From positions 472,001 through 536,000 of the forward strand of contig JBBBDQ010001614.1 of NCBI GenBank assembly GCA_037127315.1: a DNA stretch of 64,000 nucleotides, written 5' to 3'. Below the pieces are notes generated by a model, which did not search any database, had not been told where the DNA came from, and saw nothing but the letters and a program-made list of their open reading frames with translations. A program made the position numbers and the translations under genes. Positions 43,970-54,514 of this stretch are shown here, one piece after another (positions within the stretch are counted from its first letter, which is position 1; each line of letters opens with the position of its first letter). This DNA comes from Ascarosepion bandense (taxonomy: Eukaryota > Mollusca > Cephalopoda > Sepiida > Sepiidae).

Positions 43970-44900
43970 AAAAAAGAAAATTATTTAGAAAGAAAAAATA
44001 TTTAAAGGAAAGAAAAGAGGAAAAAAGAAAAATGTGGATAAGAGAATAAGAATTGTAAGTTTTAAAAGAAAAAGAAAGAGAATGAAAGAGGAAAAAAGAA
44101 TGAAAAATGCAAAAAAGAATAAAATTTAAAAGAAAGAAAAAGCCAGTGAGAGAGGAAGAAAGAAAGTGTAGAAAAAGAAATAAGTTTTAAAAGAAAAAGA
44201 AAGAGAATAAAAGAGGAAAAAAGAATGAAAAATGCAAAAAGAATAAGATTTAAAAGAAAGATAAAGACAGTCAAAGAAGAAGAAAGAAAGTGTAGAAAAA
44301 GAAAAAGTTTTAAAAGAAAAAGAAAGAGAAAGAAAAATGAAAAAAGAATAAAAGATGCAAAAGGAAAGTGCAGAAAAAGGAATAAGTTTTAAAAGAAACA
44401 GAAAGAGAATGAAAGAGGAAAAAAGAATGAAAGATGCAAAAAAGAATAAGATTTAAAAGAAAGAGAAAGACAGTAAGAGAGGAAGAAAGAAAGAAAGTGT
44501 AGAAAAAGAAATAAATTTTAAAAGCAAAAGAAAGAGATGGGAAGTGTAGTGAAAGAAATAAGGCTTAAAAGAAAGCCGGAATGAGAGAATAAAATGTTTA
44601 AGGAAAGGAACAAGATTTAAATGAAAGAGAAAGTGGCAGAGGGAAAAGGAAAGGAACAGAAAGAAATGCAACTTTGAAAGAAAGAGAGAGAGAAGGAAAA
44701 TAAAAGAAAGCATAGAGAAAGGAATCAGATTTAAAAGTAAGAGAAAGAGGAAAAGGGAAAAGAAGAAGTGTAGAGAGTGGAATAAGATTTACAAAAGAGA
44801 GAAAGTAAAGGAGAAGAGAAAAGAAGGAAAGCATAGAGAGAAGAATATGATTTCAAAGTGAGAGAGGAAAAAAGAAAAAGTTTAAAGAAAGGAATAATTA
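43970..44900. repeat. purine array, ~120-bp period
   Basis: Repeated words 'gttttaaaagaaaaagaaag', 'gaggaaaaaagaatgaaa', 'atgcaaaaaagaataa' and 'gaagaaagaaagtgtag' recur about every 120-125 bp from 44050 to 44550, then decay. Purines are on the plus strand. Confidence 0.75.
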
Positions 44901-45544
44901 AAAAAAAAACCTGGAAGAAAAAATAATGAATAAAAAATAAATAATGTAAGTAAAAAAAGAAAAAAAACTAGGAAAGACATAAAAGAATTAATGAATGTAG
45001 AGAAGAAAGAAAGAAAGAAAGAAAGAAGAAAAGAAAGAAAGAAAGAAAGAAAGAAGGAAAATAATATAGAGAGAAAAATGGAAAAGATAAAAGAAAGAAA
45101 GAACTGAAGAAAAATGGAAAAAAAGACAGAAAAAATAAAGAAAGATAGAAAGAAACGTAGAAAGAAAATCAAAAGAAAGGAAGACAGAAGGACAGAAAGA
45201 ATGACACGAAGAAAGAAAGAAAGAAACAAACAAACAAAAAGAAAGAAGCAGAGAAAGACAGAAAGAAATAAAGTAAAAATGAAGAAAAATAGAAAGAAAG
45301 ACAGAAAAAATAAAGAAAGATAGAAAGATAGAAAGAAAATAAAAAGAAAGAAACAAAGACAGAAGGACAGAAAGAATGACATGAAGAAAGAAAGAAAGAA
45401 AGAAAGGAAGAAAGAAACGAAAAGATCGAAAGAAGCAGAGAAAGACAAAGAAATAAAGAAAAAAAATGAAATAGAAAGAAAAACAGAAAAAATAAAGAAA
45501 GAAAGATAGAAAGAAAATAAAAAAAGAAAGAAAGACAGAAGGAC

Positions 45545-45575
<31 letters not shown>

Positions 45576-45666
45576 AAAGAAAAATGAAGAAAAATAGAAA
45601 GAAAAACACAAAAATAAAGAAAGAAAGATAGAAAGAAAATAAAAAAAGAAAGAACGACAGAAGGAC

Positions 45667-45697
<31 letters not shown>

Positions 45698-46140
45698 AGC
45701 AGAAAAAGACAGAAATAAATAAAGAAAGAAAAAACGAAGAAAAATAGAAAGAAAGAAAAATGAAAAGAAAGAAAGACAGAAGAACAGAAAGAATGACATG
45801 AAGAAAGGAGGAAAGGAAGAAAGAAACAAAAAGATAGAAGGAAACAGAGAAACACAGAAAGAAATAAAGAAAGAAAGAAAGAACTGAAGAAAAATAGAAA
45901 GAAAGACAGAAAAAATAAATAAAGAAAGAAAGAAAGATTAAAAGAAAAAATGACAGAAAGAATGACATGAAGAATGAAAGAAAGAAAGTTAAGAAAGAAA
46001 CAAAAAGATAGAAAGAAGCAGAGAAAGGCAGAAAAATAAAGAAAGAAAAAATGAAGAAAAATAGAAAGAAAGATAGAAAGAGAGATAAAAAGAAAGAAAA
46101 ATGCAAAGAAGGAAAAACAGAAGAACAGAAAGAATGACAT

Positions 46141-46185
<45 letters not shown>

Positions 46186-46626
46186 AACAAAAAGATAGAA
46201 AGAAGTGGAGAAAGACAGAAAATAATAAACAAAGAAAAAATGAAGAGAAATAGAAAGAAAGATAGAAAGAGAGATAGAAAGAAAGAAAAATGAAAAGAAA
46301 GAAAAACAGAAGAATAGAAAGAATGACATGAAGAAAGAAAGAAAGAAAGAAAGAAAGGAAGGAAGAAAGAAACAAAAAGATAGAAAGAAACAGAGAAAGT
46401 CAGAAAGAAATAAAGAAAGAACTGAAGAAAAATAAAAATAAAAACAAAAATAAAGAAAGATAGAAAGAAAGATTAAAAGAAAAAATAACAGAAAGAATGA
46501 CATGAAGAAAGAAAGAAAGATAGGAAGAAAAAACAAAAAGATAGAAACAAAGAAAGAAAGACAGAAAGAAATAAAGAAAGAAAGAACTGAAGAAAGACAG
46601 AAAGAAAGAAATGAAGAAGGCTAGGG

Positions 46627-46667
<41 letters not shown>

Positions 46668-46990
46668 AAAAGGATAAAAAGAAAAAGAAAATGAAAAGAA
46701 GGAGAGATAGACAGAAAAAAGTAAAGAAAGAAAGCAAAATAAAAAGAAAGAATAAACAGAAAAAAGAAAGAAAGACAGAATGAAAGATAAAAAGAATGAA
46801 AAGCAAAAAGGAAGAAAAGAGAAAGAAAGAAATGTGATTTAGAAAAAGGTTATGGATAAAAAAAACAGCTAAAACAAGACGGAAACTGAAGCACAGTAAG
46901 AAACCTGAGCGGCTAAAACAGAAAAGAGAGATACAACAAAGAATAAGAAATATGGTAGAAGGGAAAAAGAAAATCGGATATGATCAGCTG
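44901..46990. repeat. purine array, ~172-bp higher-order period
   Basis: The landmark gaatgacatgaag (or acacg) recurs at 45199, 45374, 45791, 45960, 46132, 46321 and 46495. Spacings are 175, 417, 169, 172, 189 and 174 bp, that is, one unit or a little over two. Each unit also has 'aacaaaaagatagaaag' and 'gcagagaaagacagaaa'. Frames up to 455 residues on the minus strand are Phe/Ser/Leu low-complexity peptide and not genes. Confidence 0.85.
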
Positions 46991-47107
46991 GAGTGAATCC
47001 AAGATCTAACAGTTTTAAATATTGCTCTCCTCAAAGCTTCCCTTACTTTATAATTAAGCTGCCTTGTTACTGCCATCAGGGAGGCAGTTCCAGTTTTGCC
47101 TCTTGGT

Positions 47108-47326
47108 TATTTTTTTGGTTTCTCTTCAAAAGATTTTCTTTTTTTATCCAATGTTTTGGCAGAATATTATTTAATTTTTTTTATTTGGATGTTTTCTCCA
47201 TTATATCAATGTTTTTCTTGAAGACTTCTGGTAGTGGCCTAGCAGTTAGGTTACTTGACTCAACCATGAATTTTGGTTTCTCTTCAAAAGATTTTCTTTT
47301 TTTATCCAATGTTTTGGCAGATATTT
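47108..47326. repeat. 52-bp direct repeat 163 bp apart
   Basis: 'ggtttctcttcaaaagattt' followed by 'tatccaatgttttggcaga' occurs at about 47116-47164 and 47275-47323. The segment between includes 'gtggcctagcagttaggtt', which looks faintly tRNA-like but is too poor to call. Confidence 0.8.
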
Positions 47327-47379
47327 AGATGAATAAACTTGTGACTTTACATATCGAGATCCATTTTACTTTTACCTTT

Positions 47380-47960
47380 TACTGTGAAACCAATAAATAG
47401 TAAACACAAATTCTACTCCAGTAGCTTCTTTTCTCGCACTTCCCACCTGTGAAATTTCCTTCCATTTATTTGCTTTCCTGACAGCTATAAGCTTTAAGAA
47501 TTTAAATGTAAAATTAATAGTCATCTCCTATCTCACTAACCTGCATCCTCTCTCTTATGCTCCTTTCTCCGTTCACTCCACTCTTGTCAGTATTCTCATC
47601 CTTTTCTTACCCACTTCCTGACACCCTCTATAATCTGTCACTCTTTCTCATAACTTTCCTCCTATGTAACCCCCTGCAAAACAGTGGCAATAAAATGCCT
47701 GGCTTGGGGCAATATGATTATGAAAAAAATATTTCTTTACTATTATAATGTGGATATAAAGTGGGGGATTAATTCTACATTACAACCAATATGCAAACTG
47801 ATCCCTCACTTTCTGGCCACAGTCATCCTTTTCTTACCCACTTCTTGACACCCTCTATAACCAGTCACTCTTTCTCATAACTTTCCTCCTATGTAACCCC
47901 CTGCAAAACAGTGGCAATAAAATGCCTTGCTTGGGGCAATATGATTATAAACAAAACAAA
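47380..47960 (+). mobile_element. jockey-like LINE end with duplicated 3' tail
   Basis: Starts in the coding end ('ctactccagtagcttctttt', 'tttcctgacagctataag'). A 3' UTR and tail follow to about 47735, then the ~70-bp palindrome, then a second UTR ('catccttttcttacccactt') and tail to 47960. It has the same order as the minus-strand copy at 29066-29995. Frames are broken. Confidence 0.85.
47750..47820. repeat. ~70-bp palindrome (copy 4)
   Basis: Arms 47758-47774 (aaagtgggggattaatt) and 47796-47812 (aactgatccctcacttt). It lies between the two 3' tails of the LINE. Confidence 0.75.
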
Positions 47961-49345
47961 ATTGTTTTTCTGATGGCCACAGTATCCTGTATTTATAGAG
48001 ATAAGTGGTGAGCAGATCAGAAAGTTCATATGCTGTGTGTTGTCTTTTTTCACACTTGCATGTTATATAGCTTCCATCACTTTTTGTTGGCCATAAAACT
48101 TTTTACACTGACTTGCGAAATTTGATTTCATCTTTAAACTTGAAATTGTTTTCAGTGATTTTGATTCAATTCTACTCTACAGTCATCTTGTTATTTTTAT
48201 TGTTTTTAGAATATGATTTTTTGAAAGGGTTCACAAATTTTTTTGCTTTGGATGAGTGTAAACTCTGACAGGGATGAGCCAAGACCTCCTATATATTAAC
48301 CATAATATATAGGAGGTCTTGGATGAACTCTCATCTGCATTCTTAAAGATAGGGTATACACTTGAGGCCTTGGTCTTGGAAAAGATTCTTCCTTTCAGAA
48401 GTGGTTAAATAATTTTTTATTATCAGGGATACCTCTGAATTAATATTCTTATAGATAACCATTGAGATTTTATCTGGACTCTTAGCTTTCTAAGGGTCAA
48501 TAAAATTGACAAGTCTTATGACTTCCCAGCTGTAATAAAAATATTTATGGGGAAACACACCTATTCCTCAGATAATGGACACTCCCTCCTATATTAATAA
48601 GAGTTAACAGGAAGTTAACTCTAGAAGTTCTTGGGAAGTTCATAGGAGTTCTTAGAAGTTCTAGAGAGTTCTTTAGAGTTCTAGTGGAGTTCAGTAGAAC
48701 TACTAGGAAGTTGATATTAGTTGGCAGTTAACCGAATACTAAGGAGTCAGCTTTCAGTATAAGATTACCAAGTTCCTAACATTTAGGGTGCATTAAGTTG
48801 ATTAGCAACCAACATAGCATGATTATAACTACCAGTGCAAAAACTACTCCACAACAAAAATATTGCTGAGATTATGCTCGGTAAGATTGCGGAAATTTAG
48901 AAGAGGATGGACTTTGTCATTTAATGCTGAGTTAGAAGCAAATGGATTAAAGCAAAAATTAAGGATATAATCAAGATGTTAACTTTTCGCAGTATCAAAA
49001 CAAAAACGTTTGGATGGAAATAGCCATTAGTATCAGAATGGCTATAACAGTCAGTGGGCTTGATAAATTTAAAATACTGTTATAAGAAAAATATTTTATA
49101 AATTTTTTACACTCTTTAACTCGTCCAATGAATACCAAATGTTTTCACATAAGGAAGTAGTTAGTATTACTATCACCATTACTCTTTAATGGTCTCTTTA
49201 ATCTCATCCATCATTAGAAATCTACATTGTTCATACGAAAATACAATTAAACGTACATGTAGAAAGATGACCTAAAATCTGGTTGTATCAGAAAGAGCTA
49301 TAACAGTTAGTGGGCTTGTAAATTCTGATTACCTGAAAAAACTTT
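47961..49345. other. no gene; hairpin and short degenerate AGTTCT repeats
   Basis: No supported gene. A perfect hairpin is at 48279-48322. A run of imperfect 'gaagttct/agagttct' words spans about 48615-48720. The rest is AT-rich and unassigned. Confidence 0.5.
48279..48322. repeat. perfect 19-bp inverted repeat (hairpin)
   Basis: ccaagacctcctatatatt at 48279-48297 and its exact complement at 48304-48322 enclose a 6-nt loop (aaccat). Nothing in the flanks identifies it as a known RNA. Confidence 0.95.
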
Positions 49346-49349
49346 TTTC

Positions 49350-49712
49350 TTTTTTTTTTTATAATCGTGTCGCCCCAAGCAAGGTATTTTACTGCCACTG
49401 CTGTGCAGGAGTTACATAGAAGGAATGTTATGAGAAGGAGTTAGAGGTTGCAGGGGGTGTCAGGAAGAGAGTAAGAGAAGGAAGTGGATTCTGATGAGAG
49501 TGGGGTGGACAAAGAAAAAAGCATGAGAGAGAGAAAGAGGATGTAAGTTAGTGAGACAGGAGATGACTATTGACTTTACATTTAAATTCTTGGAGATTAT
49601 AACTGTCGGGAAAGCAAGTATGCGGAAGAGAATTTCACAGGCGAGAAATGCGAGAAAAGAAGCTGCTGGAGTAGAATTTACGTTTCCAATTTATTGGTTT
49701 CACAGTAAACTG
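49350..49712 (-). mobile_element. jockey-like LINE, 3' end
   Basis: Antisense tail 'gccccaagcaaggtatttta', UTR, then coding end: 'gactttacatttaaattctt', 'gaatttcacaggcgagaaat', 'ttggtttcacagtaaac'. It is truncated within the last 50 codons. Confidence 0.8.
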
Positions 49713-49934
49713 TTTTAGAAATTTAAATTGATAGTAATGCTAACTGATTAGTCAATGAATACCTAATGTCTTCTGTATGGAACCAGTTATTATTAAGCCA
49801 TGGAAACTAATTGATAAAAATTTCTTAAGAAAATTTGTTGTTTAAGTGTCATTATGCCATGAGTAGGGTTTGTTAAGCAAGTGAAACAAAACTTATATGT
49901 AGAAGGAAAACATTAAAATCTGTTATTATTAGAG

Positions 49935-50345
49935 AGAGATTTGATATCTGCCCTCCAATATGGTAGTTAGTGAATGGTAGACAATCTCCTCAAAGATGAA
50001 GGAGAAACTCAAATCAGCAAAATGTGGTTCTACAGAAGGATGCTGAGAGTACCATGTACTGACAATGTGAGCAACAACCAGGTTTTTGGAGAAACAAAAA
50101 AGAAACATACTTAACATCAGGAAGAAACTGTTAAAGTTTATGGGTTATGTAATGAGGAAGGAAGGCTTCGAAAATCTGATACTCAGTGGGCTGATAGTGA
50201 TAAAGAGGGACAGAAGAAAACAACACATGATATACTTGATGGGCTTGTGCAAATGAATGGCAGAGCAGGGTTTGGGAAAAATAACAAGACAAAATATATT
50301 AAGATATTCAAGGAACAGGAAAATGTGGAGTGCCACATTAAGTGT
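49935..50345 (+). mobile_element. endonuclease-RT type LINE, C-terminal fragment
   Basis: Frame-broken plus-strand sequence alignable with the 6424-7824 family: 'tggtagacaatctcctcaaa' (WTISSKMK block), 'atgtggttctacagaagga' (MWFYRRM), 'catcaggaagaaactgtta' (IRKKLLKF) and 'gaaaatctgatactcag' (ENLILS). No intact frame over 110 codons. Confidence 0.75.
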
Positions 50346-50451
50346 TCAGTCAATGAATGCCAAATATTTCCTTGTATGGAAACAGCTAATTTTCTCATTA
50401 TGTTGCCATTTTGTACCAAGACTAAGCCACAACTTATGCAATTATTTAAGA

Positions 50452-51121
50452 CTAGCAGTATAGCCCGACATTGCTTGGGTGTAATGAAAGGTTTAAAACT
50501 AATCCATGGTCCTGGATCTCAGACTCTTTGGATGTTGGCACGAAAGACTAAAAAGCAATAGTTGTTTCCAGTTAAAGCAAAACAGTAGACTGAAAGAAGT
50601 CAAATTTTGATTTCCTGGTATTGATATCAAATAAGTTTTTTCTTGTCATAAACTGAATTTTGAAGGCTAGATAAATCCTCTGAGTAAATGGTATCATGGC
50701 TGAGACTAAGAACTACAATTATACCTACTTAGAGCAAAACCCGAAGCACAAACTAAAATAAAAGGGCTGAAAAAAAATACAGACATACAGGCAGATAAAC
50801 AGACACACACACAAACATCTTGCCTTTTATATATATATATAAAAAAAAGAAAATCGATAACATATATATATGTTATCGGTTTTCTGCACTATTGTAAGAA
50901 CTGCAACATTGAAACTTCTGAATATCGTTTCTTTTGTCTTTGTCTATGATTAAAATCGGACCACTCCTATAACATGATTTTTTCGATTATCGATTTTCGA
51001 TATTTATCAGAGGTACCTTGACACAAAACTTAGCTAAGAACACTCACAGACGCTTATAGCACAACTGTGTAAATTTTCAAGAAAATTGGTCCAGTCGTTT
51101 CAGAATCTATAGGTAATGGAC

Positions 51122-51172
<51 letters not shown>

Positions 51173-51199
51173 AAGTTCCATTTATAAATAAGTTTAGAT
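50452..51199 (+). mobile_element. CTAGCAGTATAGCCCG repeat, near-complete copy
   Basis: From 'ctagcagtatagcccgacat' to 'ataaataagtttagat', with the same landmarks as 28326-29061. The CA run is at 51121-51167. At 50847-50886 an extra palindromic TA segment lies just before 'ctgcactattgtaagaac'. Confidence 0.8.
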
Positions 51200-51479
51200 C
51201 ATTCAACATAGATTTCAAAGATTCTAAAGTCAACCCTCCTATATAACTTTATAGGAATCTTTGTTGGGGCCCCTGAGCATGTATAGTTTTAGGGTACTGA
51301 CCTCTCATGTAGCTCCCTCTTGCTGGAGCTTGTATCATAATAAAAATTAGCCAATCATAATAAAAATCAATAAGGCATATAGATATTAGAATAAAAATAA
51401 AAAAGTCCAGGCTGTTTTCTAAGTTTGGTTGTGTGTATGAGTGAGAAACAAAGGTACAATTGAACTATTAAGAGTTTTA
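51200..51479. other. no gene seen
   Basis: Short mixed segment between the dispersed repeat and the purine block. Confidence 0.45.
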
Positions 51480-51604
51480 AAGTGAAAAAGAAAAGGGGTG
51501 GAAATGAAAAAATCAAACAAATGAACAAAAATATGGAAAGAAAGAAAGAAGAAAGAAAGAAAAAGGAAAGAAAAAGAAAAAGAAAAAGAAAAAAGAATGA
51601 CATG

Positions 51605-51635
<31 letters not shown>

Positions 51636-51890
51636 AAAAGAGAAAGAAAATAAAAAAGAAAGAAAGAACAAAGAAAGAAAAAGGAAAGAAAAAGAAAAAG
51701 AAAAAAGAAAAAAGACATAAGAAAGAAGGAAAGAAAAAGAAAGAAAGGAAAAAGGAAAAATCAAAGACAACTGAAAAAAAGAAAAAGAAATTAAAATAAA
51801 AACAAACAATAACTGAAAAGAAAGGAAGAAAAAAAGAAAGAACGAAATTAAAGTAGAAAAAGTGAGCAGACAGACAGACAGGCAGACAGA
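51480..51890. repeat. purine array
   Basis: GAAA repeats ending in an AGACAGAC run (about 51868-51898). It contains 'gaatgacatgagaaagaaag' at 51595, the landmark of the 172-bp array at 45-46.5 kb, suggesting a shared ancestor. Lys/Glu and Phe/Ser frames are artefacts. Confidence 0.85.
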
Positions 51891-51954
51891 CAGACAGAAG
51901 AAATCACACTTAGGAAAATGGCTAATTTTGGTGAAACATTTCTTTTTTCAATCA

Positions 51955-52180
51955 ACCTAAACAAGTTGATAAAGCCACTATATTGCAAGGGGGTTACAGG
52001 ATGTGAAAGACAATACGAAGACTTTAGCGAGAAGGAATGAGGAGGGAAATGAAATAAAAAAAGGAACAGAATTCAGGAAGAGAGAAGATGGCAAAGATTA
52101 TCGGTGACAAGGAAGCAAGAAATTGAGAAGAAGTTCCACATGTGAGAAGTGCAAGAAAATAAGCTATTAATTTTTTTTCC
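51955..52180 (-). mobile_element. LINE 3' end carrying a single satellite-like unit
   Basis: 51970-52095 aligns with the 109-bp satellite monomer ('aaagccactatattgcaagg', 'ggttacaggatgtgaaag', 'gaagactttagcgagaagg', 'ggaacagaattcaggaagag'). The sequence then runs into the antisense LINE coding end ('ggaagcaagaaattgag', 'gttccacatgtgagaagtg'). It is a non-tandem relative of the satellite in its LINE context. Confidence 0.75.
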
Positions 52181-52574
52181 TTTTATATGACGATTAACTG
52201 GAAAGAGGAGGTGCTGCAATTTTCATACTTTAATATTTATCCACATATACAGACCTGATTTTACCTGCCTGCTGAATTTCAATTATTATGGGTAAATTTC
52301 AAAAATAAATTCATGATTTAAGGACTAATGGCTGCAAGAATGCTTCTAATAAATGACACTGGATAATGTGTGTGGTTTCAGAAGGAGACATTTTGGAAAA
52401 AGATTAAATGCCAAATTGATATGTGATGTAGTTTTCTTTTTATAGCAGCAGCAGAGCCAATAATTTTTGATCACATCTTGAACTTATTGCCAGATCAAAT
52501 AAGATGGTTCTTGTAGTCTTGTGCATGAACTGATTCATGCATACAACTAACTCTCCAGCATTCTTCCTTGTCTG
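52181..52574. other. no gene seen
   Basis: AT-rich sequence between two LINE fragments. Confidence 0.45.
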
Positions 52575-52865
52575 TTTTTTTTAAAAATCATTTCACCCCA
52601 ACCAAGGTATTCCACTGCCACTATTATGGAGGGGGTTACATAAGGGAAGGTGGTGAGAAAGAGTGGTTAGATATAGGATATGTCAGAAGGAGGGTGATAG
52701 ACAGGTAAGAATGTAGATGGGAAGAGTGTTTGAGAGAATGGATGCAAGTTAGTGTTTTAGGAGCTGTCTATTGACCATACATTTAAACTCCTGGAGATTG
52801 TAGCTGTCGGGGAAGCAAGTATGTGGAAGGGAGTTCCACAGGCGGAAAGTGCAGGAAAAGAAGCT
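52575..52865 (-). mobile_element. jockey-like LINE, 3' end
   Basis: Antisense tail 'tcatttcaccccaaccaagg', UTR, and coding end to 'gagttccacaggcggaaagt'. It closely resembles the 3' end of the 30839-31834 copy ('gaaagagtggttagatatag'). Confidence 0.8.
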
Positions 52866-53039
52866 AATATTTCTAATTCATTCCACATGGGCTCATGACC
52901 AACCTTTTTCCTTCCATACATGATCAGCCATTCCAGATTTTATTGTCTCACTTCTCACCTACAAGTTTACTTTTAGGGTACAGCTTGTTTCACCATTATA
53001 TTTTTTTCGCAACTGCAAGTATTAAAGTACGCACAGTTC

Positions 53040-53452
53040 TTGGTCATCAATGAACTTAGCTATCTGGTGCCCCTTATACATGAATTTACTCGACCTACTA
53101 GACTAGTAAATAGGTCCCACCCTTTTAGTGTGAAACCAATAAAATGTAACCATAATTTCTACTCCATCAGTTTTTTTCTCGCACTTCCTGCCTATGGAAT
53201 TCCCTTCCGTATACTTGCTTCCCTAACAGCTACAATCTCCAAGAATTTAAATGTAAGGTCAATAGTCATCTCCTATCTCACTGATTTGCATCCTTTCTCT
53301 CATGCTCTTTTCTCTGTTCACGCCACTCTCATCACACCAGTATTCTCATCCTTCTCCCACCCACTTCCTGACACCCCCTATAACCTGTCCCTCTTTCTCA
53401 TCACTTTCCTCCTATGTAACCTCCTGCTTTGCTTGGGGTGAAATGATTAAAA
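53040..53452 (+). mobile_element. jockey-like LINE, C-terminal end and 3' tail
   Basis: The plus-strand frame from 53040 encodes NELSYLVPLIHEFTRPTRLV and HPFSVKPIKCNHNFYS before a frameshift. The 3' UTR 'cactttcctcctatgtaacc' and a shortened tail 'ctgctttgcttggggtgaaa' plus poly(A) follow. The 'acatcagtgg' part of the tail is deleted. Confidence 0.8.
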
Positions 53453-53699
53453 AAAATGTTATCCTCCCTATTAGACCTTACTTGGTAGAAATTTTCCCCG
53501 TAGAGGGGAGTTGCTTCTGAATATTGTTTTGATGTGGCATGGACTACAAACCTTCCGAATTTTATCCCTTAATGTAAGGCAGATAGGTTGCGACAATTTT
53601 CTGGTCCTCCTCCTTATCTCTTCTGTTTCCAACTTAAGGCACTAATCTTTGCAGGTTTGCTGTTATTCTGAAGGGTACACTTGATGAAGATTATTTCTT

Positions 53700-54245
53700 G
53701 TTGGTATTTGTTTGGGTTGCCACTTATGATTTTTTCCAGCTATTGTAGGCATTGCATGACCCTTTTCTTTATACTGTATAGATAATGGGAATTGAATTTG
53801 AGGAATTTCTGGTAAAGGTTAGTTTGTGATATATACAAATATTTTGAACCCATTCTATGTTCCAGTTATTAGTACATCCAGGATAGCTGATTATTATTTT
53901 TTTTCCTTCATTGTGAACTGGATCAAAAGTCTTACCGATTCTTACTGAGTTCACATGGTTTAGTAGTATTTGTAAAGCTTCCTGGAATGACAAAAATATG
54001 AAGGTGTCTTCTAGATATCTCAGCTATAATGGTACCATTCCTAAAGCCATTTCCTCAAAGTATTTCATGTATATGTTGACCAAAACTGGTGACAAAGATG
54101 AACACATAGACAAGCCCTCTTCCTGTTGGGTATATATCAACCACTAGTTGAAAGAATGGTATGTTTACACAGAGTGTCAAATTTTGTATAAGGTTATCCA
54201 TTGAAATTTAAGTATGTTCTCCTAGGGAAGGGTATGATTCCAGTC
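53700..54245 (-). mobile_element. second Penelope-like element, RT fragment
   Basis: Minus-strand frames encode, in order, GLSMCSSLSPVLVNIYM (RT block corresponding to MGSPLSPVLANIYM-type motifs of Penelope-like elements), a degraded RYLEDTFIF (catalytic DD region altered) and 53769-53993: FQEALQILLNHVNSVRIGKT, ISYPGCTN. It differs from the 42.9-43.9 kb element, so a second lineage is likely. It is truncated and mutated at the catalytic motif. Confidence 0.65.
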
Positions 54246-54266
54246 TTTTGGAATTCTGGGGAACAG

Positions 54267-54500
54267 GCATTTTTTTAATCATTTTTATCCCAAGCAAGGC
54301 AGTACTGTCACTGGTGCACAGGGGGCTACATGAGAGGAGAGTGAAGGGCTACACAGGAACAGAAGAGGGGGTGTCAGACAATGGGCAAGAGAAAGATAGG
54401 AATAATGGTGTAAAGAGATTTGCATGTGAGTAGAGTGAAAAAAGAAGAACAAGATTCAGGGGGGTGTTGGGGAAAGGATAAAAGAAGTATGAAAATTAAG
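54267..54500 (-). mobile_element. jockey-like LINE, 3' tail and UTR
   Basis: 'tttaatcatttttatcccaa', 'gcaaggcagtactgtcact', 'tgcacagggggctacatgag', then purine-rich UTR. No coding end is recognisable. Confidence 0.7.
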
Positions 54501-54514
54501 GGGATCTAAGGTAA

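Noticed and set aside
44882..46536. Minus-strand frames of 315-455 residues
   Set aside because: Same purine-repeat artefact; low-complexity Phe/Ser/Leu with repeat-period recurrence.
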